Below, in pieces: positions 44,462-55,332 of a stretch of DNA of 64,000 bases. The stretch spans positions 55,001-119,000 of the forward strand of contig JAPDOI010000900.1 in the NCBI GenBank assembly GCA_029168955.1. The letters run 5' to 3'. The DNA comes from Aplectana chamaeleonis. Lineage: Eukaryota > Nematoda > Chromadorea > Rhabditida > Cosmocercidae. The notes beneath the pieces are model-generated. The model was not told the origin of the DNA. It did no database searches and saw only the letters and a program-made list of their open reading frames with translations. The translations under genes and the position numbers were made by a program. How positions within the stretch are numbered: the stretch's first letter is position 1; every line of letters starts with the position of its first letter.

Positions 44462-46368
44462 GGGGTGGAATTCACGAACGCGAACCATAGCCATGGTTAC
44501 GTTCTCGGTCAGCCAACCACGTGGTTAGCCAAGCTACTAGCCAGCCAAACCACCGATTCTCATGTGTTTCTGTGGCGTGGTTGGCTGGCCGCGACGCCTA
44601 ATGGGTGCAATTACAGACTCGAGAGCGCTACCGTAGCTCGTAAATAGCCGCAAATATCGATTTCGGAGTGTTCGCCATTCAAAATATCTCTCTACCTTCC
44701 CTCCTTTCACCTTGTGCGTTTTGATGGCTACTTTTCTGAACTAGTCCAATTATTTTCTTCATTATCCTCCCATGTTGGCCTTGTATTTATATAGTATTTC
44801 ACGTCATGTTGTAGTATATTCCTTATATAGGTATGAACGTGAACGCCGTATTGTTTTGTTTTTTTAGATTCTTTTGAGCCCCGTTTAATTTTTGTTCAGA
44901 AATGTGAAGCTGGATGGGCAATGGTGAGCACGATTTCGTTGTTGTTAAAAAAAACTTTTCCATCTGCATCTCTTTCGATGTGGAATAAATGTGGTCTTGG
45001 CCCAAATCAGCTGATCAGATAAGTTTTCTCTCAGTTTCTTTACTTTCTCTAATATTTTTTGCCTTTTGCTTCAAATGTTTGGTGTTATATATTATTGCTA
45101 GTATGCGTCCTCGTGCATTGTTTGCAAATGTTTTTTGTTACAGAAGTTCCTGAATTAGTGGAAAAATAACGGTTTCTCAGAACTCTTCCTTATTCTGTTT
45201 TTTTTTAATTTCCACTCACTTCAGAGTTTTTCATTTTTACTTATTTTCGTGGCTTCTGTGGTTGCCATTTAACTAACTGAGCACCCTTTTGCTATACATA
45301 GCCCAGCTACTTTTTTTTTGAATGGCAGCAGTATTGTTGCGCGATCTCTACCAACAAAAAAAACAGTAGAGGGCCATGCCTCGAAAAAAGATGCTAAATC
45401 AGTTGAGTGTCAACAATAGACATGAAATGGGTGAAATTCGAAAAAATCATAAAATGATTAGAAAGGCTTCGAAATGAGTGAAAATAATTAAAATAAGTAG
45501 AGAGAAGATGGAGTCAACTCGTTTTTCCGCGAAATGAGCTGCTTCTGAAACAAACAAAAAAACGTTTGCAAGCAATGCATGCGTACTCGTACTAGCCATA
45601 AAATAGATCACTGAAACTTTGGTGGCATCAGACAAAAAGAACAGAAAAAGTAACGAGGTTGGAAGAAGACGTACATGATCAGCTGATTTGAGGCGAGACC
45701 TCCATATTTGTTCCATATAAAAAAATTGAAGATGAACAAAGCTAACTAGCCACTATTACGTACATCACGCTCTTGGTTGCCCATCCAGCTTCAAATTTCT
45801 GAAAAAAATCGGAACGAGCTCAAATTTGTTTCGGAAACAAAGCAATTCAGCGTAAATGTGCATACCTGTATAAGAGATTACAAGATCAAAACAAATTCTA
45901 TATTAGTGCAAGGCTTGACGAGAAGAGAATGCAGAAAAATAATAAGTCTACATTTTAAAAATTAGGAATCCAGCGACGGAAGGAGGAAAAAAGCAATGAA
46001 TCACGAATGAAAATCAAGGGAAAACGATAATGTCAGTTGAACAATACAATTGAGAGGTGGCAGAGATAACTCGCGAGATATATTGTACATATCAGAAAAA
46101 AAATCCGCGTTCGTACTACTTCTCAAACACTGCCAATGTTTTAGAATACCCTTTCCGTCCTTACGGACTATGTTTTTCGCGACGTCTGCTCCGCTAGCCA
46201 TGGCTTGGCGGTTCTAACCACACCTTCATGCGTGGTTTGCTTGACTGTGGTTATGGTAACCATGGTTTGCGGTAGCCACGTTCGTGAATCGTTTCAGAGG
46301 CGATAACCATGGCTATCTTAGCCAGAAGTGTTGGTTAGCCGTGGTTAGCGGTTCGTGAATCCCACCCC
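44462..46368. mobile_element. TIR element with GGGGTGG ends, 1.9 kb
   Basis: Ends read inward GGGGTGGAATTCACGAACG and GGGGTGGGATTCACGAACC. Subterminal parts are rich in AACCA/TGGTT and CCATGGTTA words in both orientations (44480-44590 and 46190-46345). No target duplication was found. A minus frame at 46201-46001 begins MASGADVAKNIVRKDGKGIL and reads as a real N terminus, possibly a remnant of an element protein; family unknown. Confidence 0.6.
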
Positions 46369-46763
46369 TGGAGGGATCCTCGGAACGAATTTTAAGACGA
46401 GTATTGGAGGTGGGAGCCTAGTGGTTCGGGAAGCGTTTTGTGCTTCTGATAAGGTGGCTCTCGCGGTTACTTGAACCTGAACCAATTCCACTGACTACCA
46501 GAGCTTCCTCAAAACGCACTGGGTTCCACGGTTAAGGGTTTGCAGTCGGGCACGGTACACTTTTCAACAGTCAAGCGCAGCTGTACATGCGAGTCGCTCG
46601 ACAATGGCTTGGTTTCAAGCCAAGAACATCGATGTGATGAGCTGGTCGGCAATATTAATCCCAGTGAAAACGTCTCAGGCATCCCTGTGCGTCGGGACAA
46701 TGCAAATGGGAAACAGTGCTCCGTCGCGCAAGAGCTAAAAATGCAGGTTTAAACGTCTGAAGT
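46369..46763. other. no recognised gene
   Basis: Opposing frames 46509-46700 and 46540-46752 without domains. Confidence 0.3.
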
Positions 46764-47234
46764 CTAGTTTTGACTGCATCGCTGTTGTTTTTCATCGCAG
46801 CGATTTCACACCCGCTGCTGCAGCGATGTAGCAGCGGCAGCGATTTTGTTCATAGCGCATAGCCACATTGACGATCGAAGAAAATCAATCAATCGGTGGA
46901 AAGTAATGGCCAGTGACCATTAATAACATGCTCCGACTCGTAAACACTGATCTTGTCATGTGAAAGAGTCTACGTTCACTAGACGAAACGTATCATTCGC
47001 TGACGATCGCTCCATCGCTGCCATTTTTGCCGCGATGGAGCGAGGGTCAGCGACCATTGAGAATCGCTCTTCAAGCAGCGATGCAGTAAAACATAGGATT
47101 TCGTCGTCGCGACCCAGCGATGTAGGACGTTTGCCACGAAGCGATCACAATTGGAGCGCCTTTCCATTACGCGCGATGAAAAAGGAACAGTTGATCCTCG
47201 CATGGCCGCACCGACCACCTGCAGTCAAAACTAG
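46764..47234. mobile_element. MITE with TAGTTTTGACTG ends, copy 1
   Basis: CTAGTTTTGACTGC at the left mirrors GCAGTCAAAACTAG at the right. The interior is rich in GCAGCGAT/ATCGCTGC words in both orientations and aligns throughout with 53083-53541. About 470 bp, no ORF of note. Confidence 0.75.
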
Positions 47235-47389
47235 GCTTGACACGACATTCCTCAGTCAACGATCAGCAATCGCATTTCTTCTATGTCAAATCGTGATTGC
47301 TGCATTATTTCAAAACCGGGTAAATCCATTGATATTAATATGTTCTAATACCGTTGTTATTTAACAGTTTGAAATTAATATTCTTACGA
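47235..47389. other. unassigned spacer
   Basis: AT-rich sequence between the MITE and the repeated module. Nothing recognised. Confidence 0.3.
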
Positions 47390-47606
47390 AAATGCCAGTG
47401 TTCCTATAATTATGCGACGGTAAAAAATTGCCGTTTTGAGCAAAATGAAGCGTAAACCTTGGAGAGACAACCAAACTCGCTGAATATTGATCTGCTAGTA
47501 CATTTTTACCAAAGAATCTAGTGGTATACACTATAATGGTCTGGCTGCAGCTGCAAAAAGTAGAGCACAAAAGTTCAAGTGTCCCTATAATTATGCGACG
47601 GACTGT
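47390..47606 (-). repeat. module bounded by TATAATTATGCGACGG (inverted copy of 41764-41975)
   Basis: TATAATTATGCGACGG appears at both ends in direct orientation, with CAAAATGAAGCGTAAA and AGTACATTTTTACCAAAGAA inside matching the reverse complement of 41764-41975. Confidence 0.55.
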
Positions 47607-47889
47607 ATGTATATATCCGCAATTAGGCGCAAGAGAAAGCGTCAAAATTGGTTTTTAAAAAGAAAGCTGATTGTGTTTGTGCGAACATCAATTGAATGTG
47701 GAAGAAAACAGAATAATTCTGACTTTATTAAACATGGAGATTAATTCAGTGAGGCCTCGCGGGTGGAATGGCGAGCCGCAGTGGCGTGGGAAGTCCGAGC
47801 CCCGGATAGGAAACCAGCTGGACTACCAGAAATGTGAGATATACACGGCCAGTATCAGTTTTCTTCGAGCCGGAATTCGTCTCTTCCCT

Positions 47890-48739
47890 TCAATTAAGAT
47901 GAAATGTTGCTTCAACTCCATTATGAGATTCTATATTAAACTTAAACGTTTTGGGACATGTTGACACGGGTTGCATCTCAACACGGCAAACTGCAGTAGA
48001 CAACGCCCCTAATGCCTCGTATTTCTACACATACTCTGTTACGAGTTATATAAACTTTGCAAGGACGATCCTGTCGGAAAATTCATTTGTTTACCCTATG
48101 AGGATTAGAGGCTGGGTGTCACGTTTACGACGTCACCATCGGCATTCGATAATTTGAAGAATCAAGGCTTAATCCCCCCCCCATAACAGTGCTCAGGAGA
48201 TGAACGATAAGAATTACACACTGTGAGGACTGCTTACCGGAATTTCGATGAAGTCGTCGGTCTGGAAAGGTGGAATTCCAGACGGTGGCATGCCACATAC
48301 GGCTGGCTCTATACGGCGTTTACAAAGAACGATGGTGTGAGCATAGAAACACAACCTAAAAATTGAATCTACAGGGTGCGCTTTAAATATGGATGACAAG
48401 GTTTCAAATCTCATCCTGTCGACATATGTGCGTCGCTAATCACCCTGTATAGCCTGGTCTTTTCATCAAACCTCTCTCTCCAAATGCACAAAATTTCGGA
48501 GCGCAAAAATGGTATTTGAAGCCAATGATGAGCGAAGGACTATAGGGCCCCTGATTTTTCACAGAAGAACTCGTCATTGGGTCGGCTCCGGTAATTGTTG
48601 CTCGTTTACCCCTGTGACCGTGAAGAACTGCTCCAATGAGGTTATTTTCAAGTAGAGGATGTATGCTTGAAAACATACAATGGCCGAAGTCTTTGGACCG
48701 TCCATTTAAAGAACGCGAGGGCAAATCGCCGAAATCCAT
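47890..48739 (-). CDS. spliced host gene, four exons, possibly PH-domain-like
   Basis: Minus-strand exons 48739-48444, 48355-48238, 48070-48043 and 47990-47890 join in one frame. Donors GTGATT, GTAAGC and GTAACA; acceptors TTCAATTTTTAG, TTTTCCGACAG and CTACTGCAG; introns 88, 167 and 52 bp. The ATG at 48739 has a favourable AAAT/G context, with an acceptor-like AATTCAG about 27 nt upstream that could be a trans-splice site. The second exon reads LCFYAHTIVLCKRR, recalling the FLFxxxLLxCKRR strand of RhoGEF-type PH domains, and the last reads PKTFKFNIESHNGVEATFHL before TGA. The PH idea is inference from strand pattern. The first exon (98 residues) is not recognised, and a GTTTGA donor near 48470 is an alternative end for it. 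Confidence 0.45.
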
Positions 48740-49072
48740 ATTTGGCAAAGGTCAGTGGTCAAGGTAGCTGAATTCGTGTCACTTTATTCCTTTACCTGAC
48801 GACGTACATGCTTCAAACTTAGAGCATAAGTGCGCTTGAAGGTTTTCTATCTAGCTGTACCCATATCACCGACTTTTCTCAAAAAATCGATAAAATTGAT
48901 TGATAATAGAATTTCTTGAAAATCAATGGAAAGTACAAAATTCGATGAATAATAATCTGCCGCACTTGACCACTAAGTTAGCCGCCTGAATGTCTTCAGG
49001 GAATGCAAAAAATAACGAAAATGTGGGTGCACTGAACTTGACAGGGCCAACGTATGGAATCCAGCAACTTAC
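48740..49072. other. intergenic or intronic
   Basis: Lies between minus-strand exon models. A minus-strand GTCGTCAG/GTAAAG donor near 48795-48805 follows an open stretch (IENLQAHLCSKFEAC), which may be another exon, but its phase does not join the neighbours. Confidence 0.3.
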
Positions 49073-49167
49073 CCTCGCCTTCTCTTGGTAGAAGGTCTCA
49101 AGACTTCAGCTATGACACGTTTTAGGCTATCACCTTCTGCTTCAAAATAACCCCTTAGAGCAGTTCT
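49073..49167 (-). CDS. internal exon of an unidentified host gene
   Basis: 95-bp minus-strand exon between an acceptor ending GGCGGGCCTAG and a consensus donor GTAAGT. It is open for 31 codons plus 2 nt and encodes RTALRGYFEAEGDSLKRVIA and then EVLRPSTKRRRG. Its end phase does not match the ATG exon at 48739 directly. If it splices to the acceptor near 48766 it would stop after a few codons, so it may be the end of a separate upstream gene or need an exon I missed. Confidence 0.45.
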
Positions 49168-50940
49168 CTAGGCCCGCCATACGGAAAGTAAGAAAGATCA
49201 CCGAAGATGATTACGAGTCTATTTATTTCGTACAAATTGAGGACACCTCAGGCGCTTGCTCACCACTGATTTCGAAAACGATTTCACGCCACTAAATTTT
49301 TTGTTTTGAGGAAGAGGTTTATAGAAAAGAAAAACCCCAGAAGTCGATCAGTCACGAATGTATGTCGACGGGATGAGATTTGAAACCATGTCACCACATT
49401 TAAGGCGCACCCTGTAAAGTGAATTATATTTTCTTCTCATTTTAAGCAACGTTCACGATGGATTTTGTTTTCGAGTTTTCCATATATAATGAGAGCTCTA
49501 GTATCCAATATAACAGCCACGTTGAAAAAACCGCGAAAAAAATCACTGAAAACTCCTTTTTCAGACCGAAAATATCTCTATCGATTTTTTATAAGGGAAG
49601 AATCGCTCGTTGTTTTGATAAACGATCTCACGATCAAATGAAGTTTATCTTTCTTTCAAGTGATTTATGGAGAAGGAAAGGTTAATCTACGTGTGTAGAA
49701 AAGTCGTTCTTTACGTAATCGTATAGCATATTCCATCAACTTCCGTTCAGTTGTACTATATTAATTGTTGATCATTTACTTATACGATGGCTGACAGCAA
49801 ATTGTGCCAGATGACTGACAAAAGGCCGGCCTCCTTTGACGGAGTTTTAGACATTCGACCACATTTATCCTACTATATATATTTTGGTGAATTTGTCTTC
49901 ACAATAAAGCATTTTTACCCGAAAAACTCTCCCTAAGTTCTTAGGTGGGCCCAGAAAATCATTCGAACCAAAAAAAACGGTGAGTGGTTTTCAGCGCGTG
50001 CGATGCCTTTAAATTCACCACACGGCTTGACAGCAGAAAAACATGACCAAATTCTGTAGAAAAAAATGTAAAAAAACTGCCGTTCTTTTTTGCCTAAATA
50101 AATAAGGAATGAAAAACATTAGAAATATAGAAAAACTCTTTGCAATCAAAATTATCGCTTAATTGATATTAAATGTATGTACACAAGGTTGGACACGACC
50201 AGCGACCAAAAGCGCACGGTACACCAAAGCAGTCATCGGCAGCCGACTTTCAGTGCAGATCTTCACATTAGATAATTTGACAAGAGCGTCATTCTCCGAT
50301 CCGAATCGGCCTCAATGTAGCCTGCAATGCAGTCACAAGTGTCCGGGACTAGGCTTCAGGCTCCAGCCAGTCCGCCACGAATCGCATCGTCGTCACATCT
50401 TGATCCGGTCATGCAGCCGCACCAGGGTTCGGCACGAGGTATGGAGAAGGCTAAACTTACTCAGACCACCCCCCACTCCAAAAACAAACTTTTGGCGATT
50501 CTCCCAGACCCCCCTCTCAGAAGCGTTAATAGGTCAAATTTTTAGCGATTTTCTCGAACCCTCTCCCAGAAGCGCTACTTGTCTGTTTTTGTTGTAAAAT
50601 TTAAAGAAGAGGAACAACTTATTCCAAAACATGTATAATTCAAAGAGGAACAACCATTTGAAAAAAAAACAAGATAATAACAGTGAATTGGATCACGGAC
50701 GAGACTTTTCTTGACGAACTACATGAAGTTGCCTGTGTTGGTGAATAGCTTAGCTATAGTAAAGGTTCTTACTATCTTGAAGACTCTCCTAACATTGAAT
50801 AACATACACATAGGTTTGGACATAAATCCAGAAATTGTAAATAACTTTGGGTAGGAAGCTAAGGCGTGTGGTGGAAGAGAAGAGTGGAGTCAATTTACCC
50901 GGTATACTCACTTTCACCGTCCAACATAGATGCTGAACAC
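49168..50940. other. low-copy AT-rich region, no confident gene
   Basis: Contains a second, inverted copy (49365-49425, GATGAGATTTGAAACCATGT) of a sequence found in the first intron of the 48444-48739 gene (48362-48420). The plus frame 49458-49685 (MDFVFEFSIYNESSSIQ) and plus frame 50163-50597 have no domain. A ~50-bp imperfect tandem duplication (GGCGATTCTCCCAGACC / AGCGATTTTCTCGAACC) lies at 50490-50575. Confidence 0.35.
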
Positions 50941-50954
50941 CGCTACAGTATAAG

Positions 50955-51721
50955 GCCTCACACTTTTCTCAGGTGTGGTCCCGCCGAAAAGGGGCATTGT
51001 TGAAACTTAAGCGCCACGAGAGTAGGATATTTGAGTTCAGCGTGGTCGATTTACTTTAAATAAGATCTGTTACCGTCTCAGTTTACCGCCGAAGACCGCT
51101 ACATAGATAGCGGGAGTAGATTAAAAAAATCGAATAAGTCTTCAAACCTAAACTAGGGTTTTAAAACAGCTGTAACCTAAGTTTCAAACGAGCTTCCCGG
51201 GGTTTGAGGAAAACTAAGAAACTAGGTTACTAACCCTACAGATTGAGACCCTAACCGACTCCAGATAACGCCTTACAAAAAAGTTTACCAGGTGTGGACT
51301 TACGATGTTTTGAGCACAAAAGTCCACACCGAAATCCGCTGGCTAGGTGTGGACTTTTATGCTCAAAACATCAATAGTCCACACCTTGTAAACTTTTTTG
51401 TGAGGCGTATTCTGGGGTCGGTTAGGGTCTCAATCTGTAGCGGTTACAAACTTAATTTCTTAGTTTTGCTCAAACCCCTGGTAGCTCATTTGGAACTCAG
51501 GTTACAACTGTTTCAAAACCCTAGTTTGAGTTTGTGGAATTGTACGATTTTTCAATCTTCTCCCGCCCTCTATGTAGCGGTCTTCGGCGTTACACTGAGA
51601 CGGTAACAGGTTATACATAGCGTGAATCAACCACGCTGGACTTAAATATCCTACTCTCGTGATACCTAAATTTCAAAAATGCCTCTTTTCGGTGGGACCA
51701 CACCTGAGAAAAAAATTGAGG
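50955..51721. repeat. 767-bp near-palindrome, ~375-bp arms
   Basis: Arms mirror each other from CCTCACACTTTTCTCAGGTG at the left to the CACCTGAGAAAAAAATTGAG region at the right, closing on a 15-nt loop at 51331-51345 flanked by AAAGTCCACACC/GGTGTGGACTTT. Divergence between arms is modest. Related single-arm sequence is at 61745-62060. Its right edge is exactly where the minus-strand retroelement 3' tail begins. Confidence 0.85.
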
Positions 51722-51758
51722 CTTCTTCTTCTTCTTTGCAGTCATATTGAGGGTTTTG

Positions 51759-54700
51759 TCATAGGTTGAGAAACTGGGCGACCAGTAACGGATTCGTCAG
51801 TAAGTCCATTACGGTCAGCGTGGTGGGTCTCGATGGACATTTGAAAAGGTGTGCAGTATCATGGCCGAGGCAGCCGCAGTTCGGGCAAACATCTGATTTG
51901 CTGCTGTCTATTTTGCTGACGTAGGACATAAGCAAGGTAGAGTGACCACAGCGCAACGATGTGAGGGTGAACCTGGCCCTTCTTCCGAGTTGAGCCTCGG
52001 ATGAACAGACTCGGGGCGGCACTACCAGTATGGAATTAATGGCCGCCTTTTCCAAATGACACCGTACGAACTGAGTATGCTCCTCGCGCAATAGACGGAG
52101 TCGTTCTTGCTGTAAGTCGTGCCATCTTTGCAGATTGACTTTACTGGGAGCATCGGCGAATGGGTTTCTGATGTCTCTCCCTTTCTGACACGGTTCAGCA
52201 CTCTCCAAAAGGAGTGGTTAGGTTTCTTGACAATGTTGATGAAAAATTGTTGCGCCTGGAGCTGGCATTGCTCCCTTACTGGTAATGAGCGGGTCTCAGC
52301 ATGCAAGTGATCGACTGGAGAACTTCTTGCACATCCGGTGGCGATACGGAAAGCTGCATTCTGTACGCGTTCCATCTTGGTTCACAAAGATTCTGAGACA
52401 AGATGCTGCCAAACTGGTGCGGTGTATTCTAGTGCAGGCCGCAGAATCGCCTTATACGTTGTGATAATGGTTTCCTTGCTGCTATACCATGATGTACCGC
52501 CCAGGGCTCTCAGCACATTAAGCTCGAATTTAACGATAGCCTGCTTCTGTTTCGCGTTCTTATGGAACCTGAGCGATGGATCGAGCACGAGTCCGAGAAA
52601 TTTTGGGAAGCGGGCCGCAGGCAAACGATCCCCATTCCATACGACATACGGATGTGCGCTGTGTTCAGATGGGTCCGTTGTGAGTACGGATACCGACGGA
52701 TTTGACGCAGAAATCTTCAGCATTTTGCGGTCGAAGAAACTTTTCAGCGTGATCAAGTACTCGTTGATCTTAGTGGCGGCCACATTTATGTCCCGATCAC
52801 GACACAAGACGGTCATGTTATCGGCGTAAGCTACCACCTTGATATCCTGGGGAGGGGCGGGCATATCATCGAGGTACAGACTGAGGAGGGTAGGCGACAA
52901 TACGACGCCCTGCGGGACACCAGCTGCAATCGGAATGCTGTTTGAGACGTGATTTTGGAACATCATTTTAGCTCGTCTTCCCTAGTAAATGCAGCTATCC
53001 AACGCTTTTGCGACGGCGGGATTGATGACTCCAGTAAGTTGCTTGACAAGATTCCAAGATTCACTGTGTCGAAAGCCTTAAGCCATGTTTTGACTGTTTT
53101 TCATCGCAGCGATTTTGCACCTGCTGCTGCAGCGATCTGGCAGCGGCAGCGATTTAGTTCATAGTGCATAGCCTCAAGGATGATCGAAGAAGTTCAGTCA
53201 ATCAGTGAAACTAATGGCTGGTAGTCATCAATAACACGTTTCGATTCGTAATCACTGAGCTTGTCATGTGAAAGAGTCAACGTTCACTAGACGAAACGTG
53301 TCATCCGCGGGCAATCGCTCTATCGCAGCCATAATGGCAGCGATGGAGCGATGATCGGCCAACATCGAGAATCGCTCCTCCAGCAGCGCAGCAGTGAAAC
53401 ATAGGATTTTGTCGCCGCAACCCAATGATGTAGGGCGCCTGCCACGAAGCAATCACAATTAGAGCGCCTTTCCATTACGCACGATGAAAAAGGAACAGTT
53501 GTCCCTCATGGCCGCAGCGACCACCTACAGTCAAAACATGGATTTAGGGAGATCCAAGGCAGTTGCTACAGTTCTCTGCGGCTTATAGGCGTTGAAACCA
53601 TCAGTTGCAAAGCTAGTAATTTCTAGCAAAGCTGTCGTGGTGGAAAGCATTTTTCTGATTCCATGCTGGAACACCTGTCTCTCGTTATGCTCAGCCAGGT
53701 CCTTAACTATCAGCTTTTCAGCTACTTAAACAAAAGAGGACAGCAAACTATTGGGACGATATTCCTTGACTGAAGCTCGGGTTTGCCAGGCTTGGGCAGC
53801 GGCACGACGTCTGCCGTCTTCCAACTCTGCGGGATTGTACACGACCTGAGCGAGGTGTTTATCACATCAGTGGGAAGCGGTAGTAGGTCAGTGGGTATCT
53901 TCTTCAAGACAGCAGGACATATCCCATCAGGACCAATAGCTGTAGAGTTCCGTATTTCCTTTATAATCTGCTCAACTTGCGTCGTAGTAAACGCTTCGGC
54001 CGTGCTCATAAGCGGGAGACGGCACAGCTCTCTTACAGTCAGTCTATTCAGCGGACCTTGTTTAGCACTGGTGATAAAAAAAACTTTTCCAGAGCGCATA
54101 AGCGGCTTCCTTTCCTGATTTGAATACGCCGTTGTCGAATTCGATTATGGAGACGGTGGCGGGTGAGCTCTTACCCGAAAGCTTCCGTAATACCTTCCAA
54201 GTGGCTGCACTGTCCGTCATAAAATCCAGCTGCCCAGTGAACTTTTCCCACTCTTCTTTCTTGTGTCTGTCCAAATCCTTTCTGATCTCATTGTCAAGTT
54301 CAGCTACTACTGGGTCCAGACGATCTACCGTCCTCTTCGCATCTCTCGTTCTGATCTTGTCGAGGATTTTCCCAGTTACATTTGGATAAAATGTCTTGAC
54401 ACGACCGATAGGAATAGCCGCATTTGTGGCCTTGCGGATTGCGTCAGATGAATGGCACTCTTTCTGGTGCACGCTACCGTTCCAGGGATTATCTGCCGAC
54501 AGGCGAAGCGCAACTTCACTGAACAGGCTCCACTCTGCTCTGCCTAAATTAGGATAAGAACGTTGGCGAACACCCGAATAGGGAGCGAGAGAATTGGATA
54601 GATCGATGTGGACAAGACAGGAACATGGTCACTTGGCAAAGTAGTGGAGGTAGACCATGAGCAGCAGTTAGAAAGGTTGGACGAGACAAAAGATAGGTCT

Positions 54701-55332
54701 GGGCTAGAAGATCGCCCGGTGGTAGGGAGACGAATGGGCTGATCATCGTTTAGGATGACCAGGTCGCAATCATCTGCCCATTCTTCGACGTTATTTCCTC
54801 TAGCATCAGTTGAAATCACCCGCGAAAACCCCCGAGGATGAGAGGGAGCAGTCGCTCAGCTGCTTAAGGAGTGGAATATGGTCATAGGATGAAGGGCATG
54901 AGGTGGTAGGGGGAATATAGGTTATGAAAAGAGAAAGGGGAGTTTTAAGGGGGGGGGGGATAATCCGGGAGGTACTCGAGAGTACCGTATGTGGGAGTGT
55001 TAGGTATAAGATGTGAAGGAAGAGTAGATAATATGAAAGTGGAAGCTCCTCCGCCAAGAGTTGACCTTGGAGCATGGTAAGAAGTATAGCCTGGGATATT
55101 GGGATGAGGATAGGTAGGGGATGGAGAGCTTGGTTTCTTGAACCATGATGACGTCTGGGGGGGGGGGGGTAAGTACGTGCGAAGAGAGAAAGTTCAGAAA
55201 GCTTGGCACGAAGACCAGTTAGATTTATATGTACCATGGATAGTGGGCGATTGCAGTTTGAGGAATCAGAGGTGGTAGGTGAGGAGCACAAAACACATCG
55301 AAAATAAGAATTATGATGCCTCACAGAGCTGA
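51759..55332 (-). pseudogene. retroelement ORF: endonuclease, RT and zinc knuckle, broken
   Basis: From high to low coordinate: PHD end (SSVRHHNSYFRCVLCSS), endonuclease start (NLTGLRAKLSELSLFA) with frameshifts, endonuclease end near 54700-54600, linker (KIRTRDAKRTVDRLDPVVAE), RT N terminus (TTQVEQIIKEIRNSTAIGPD), interruption by a MITE at motif A, then 52966-52382 with motif B AAGVPQGVVLSP and motif C AYADNMTV, where YADD reads YADN, losing the second catalytic Asp. The C terminus has the knuckle CPNCGCLGHDTAHLFKCP. Several frameshifts. Confidence 0.8.
53083..53541. mobile_element. MITE with CCATGTTTTGACTG ends, copy 2, inside RT motif A
   Basis: GCCATGTTTTGACTG at the left mirrors CAGTCAAAACATGG at the right. 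The interior aligns with 46764-47234. On the minus strand it splits LDLPK from AFDTV of the retroelement RT motif A. The flanks TTAA (left) and TTTA (right) leave the duplication uncertain. Confidence 0.8.

Noticed and set aside
50163..50597. 144-codon plus-strand ORF
   Set aside because: No domain, no splice support, and it overlaps an imperfect tandem duplication. The start is arbitrary.
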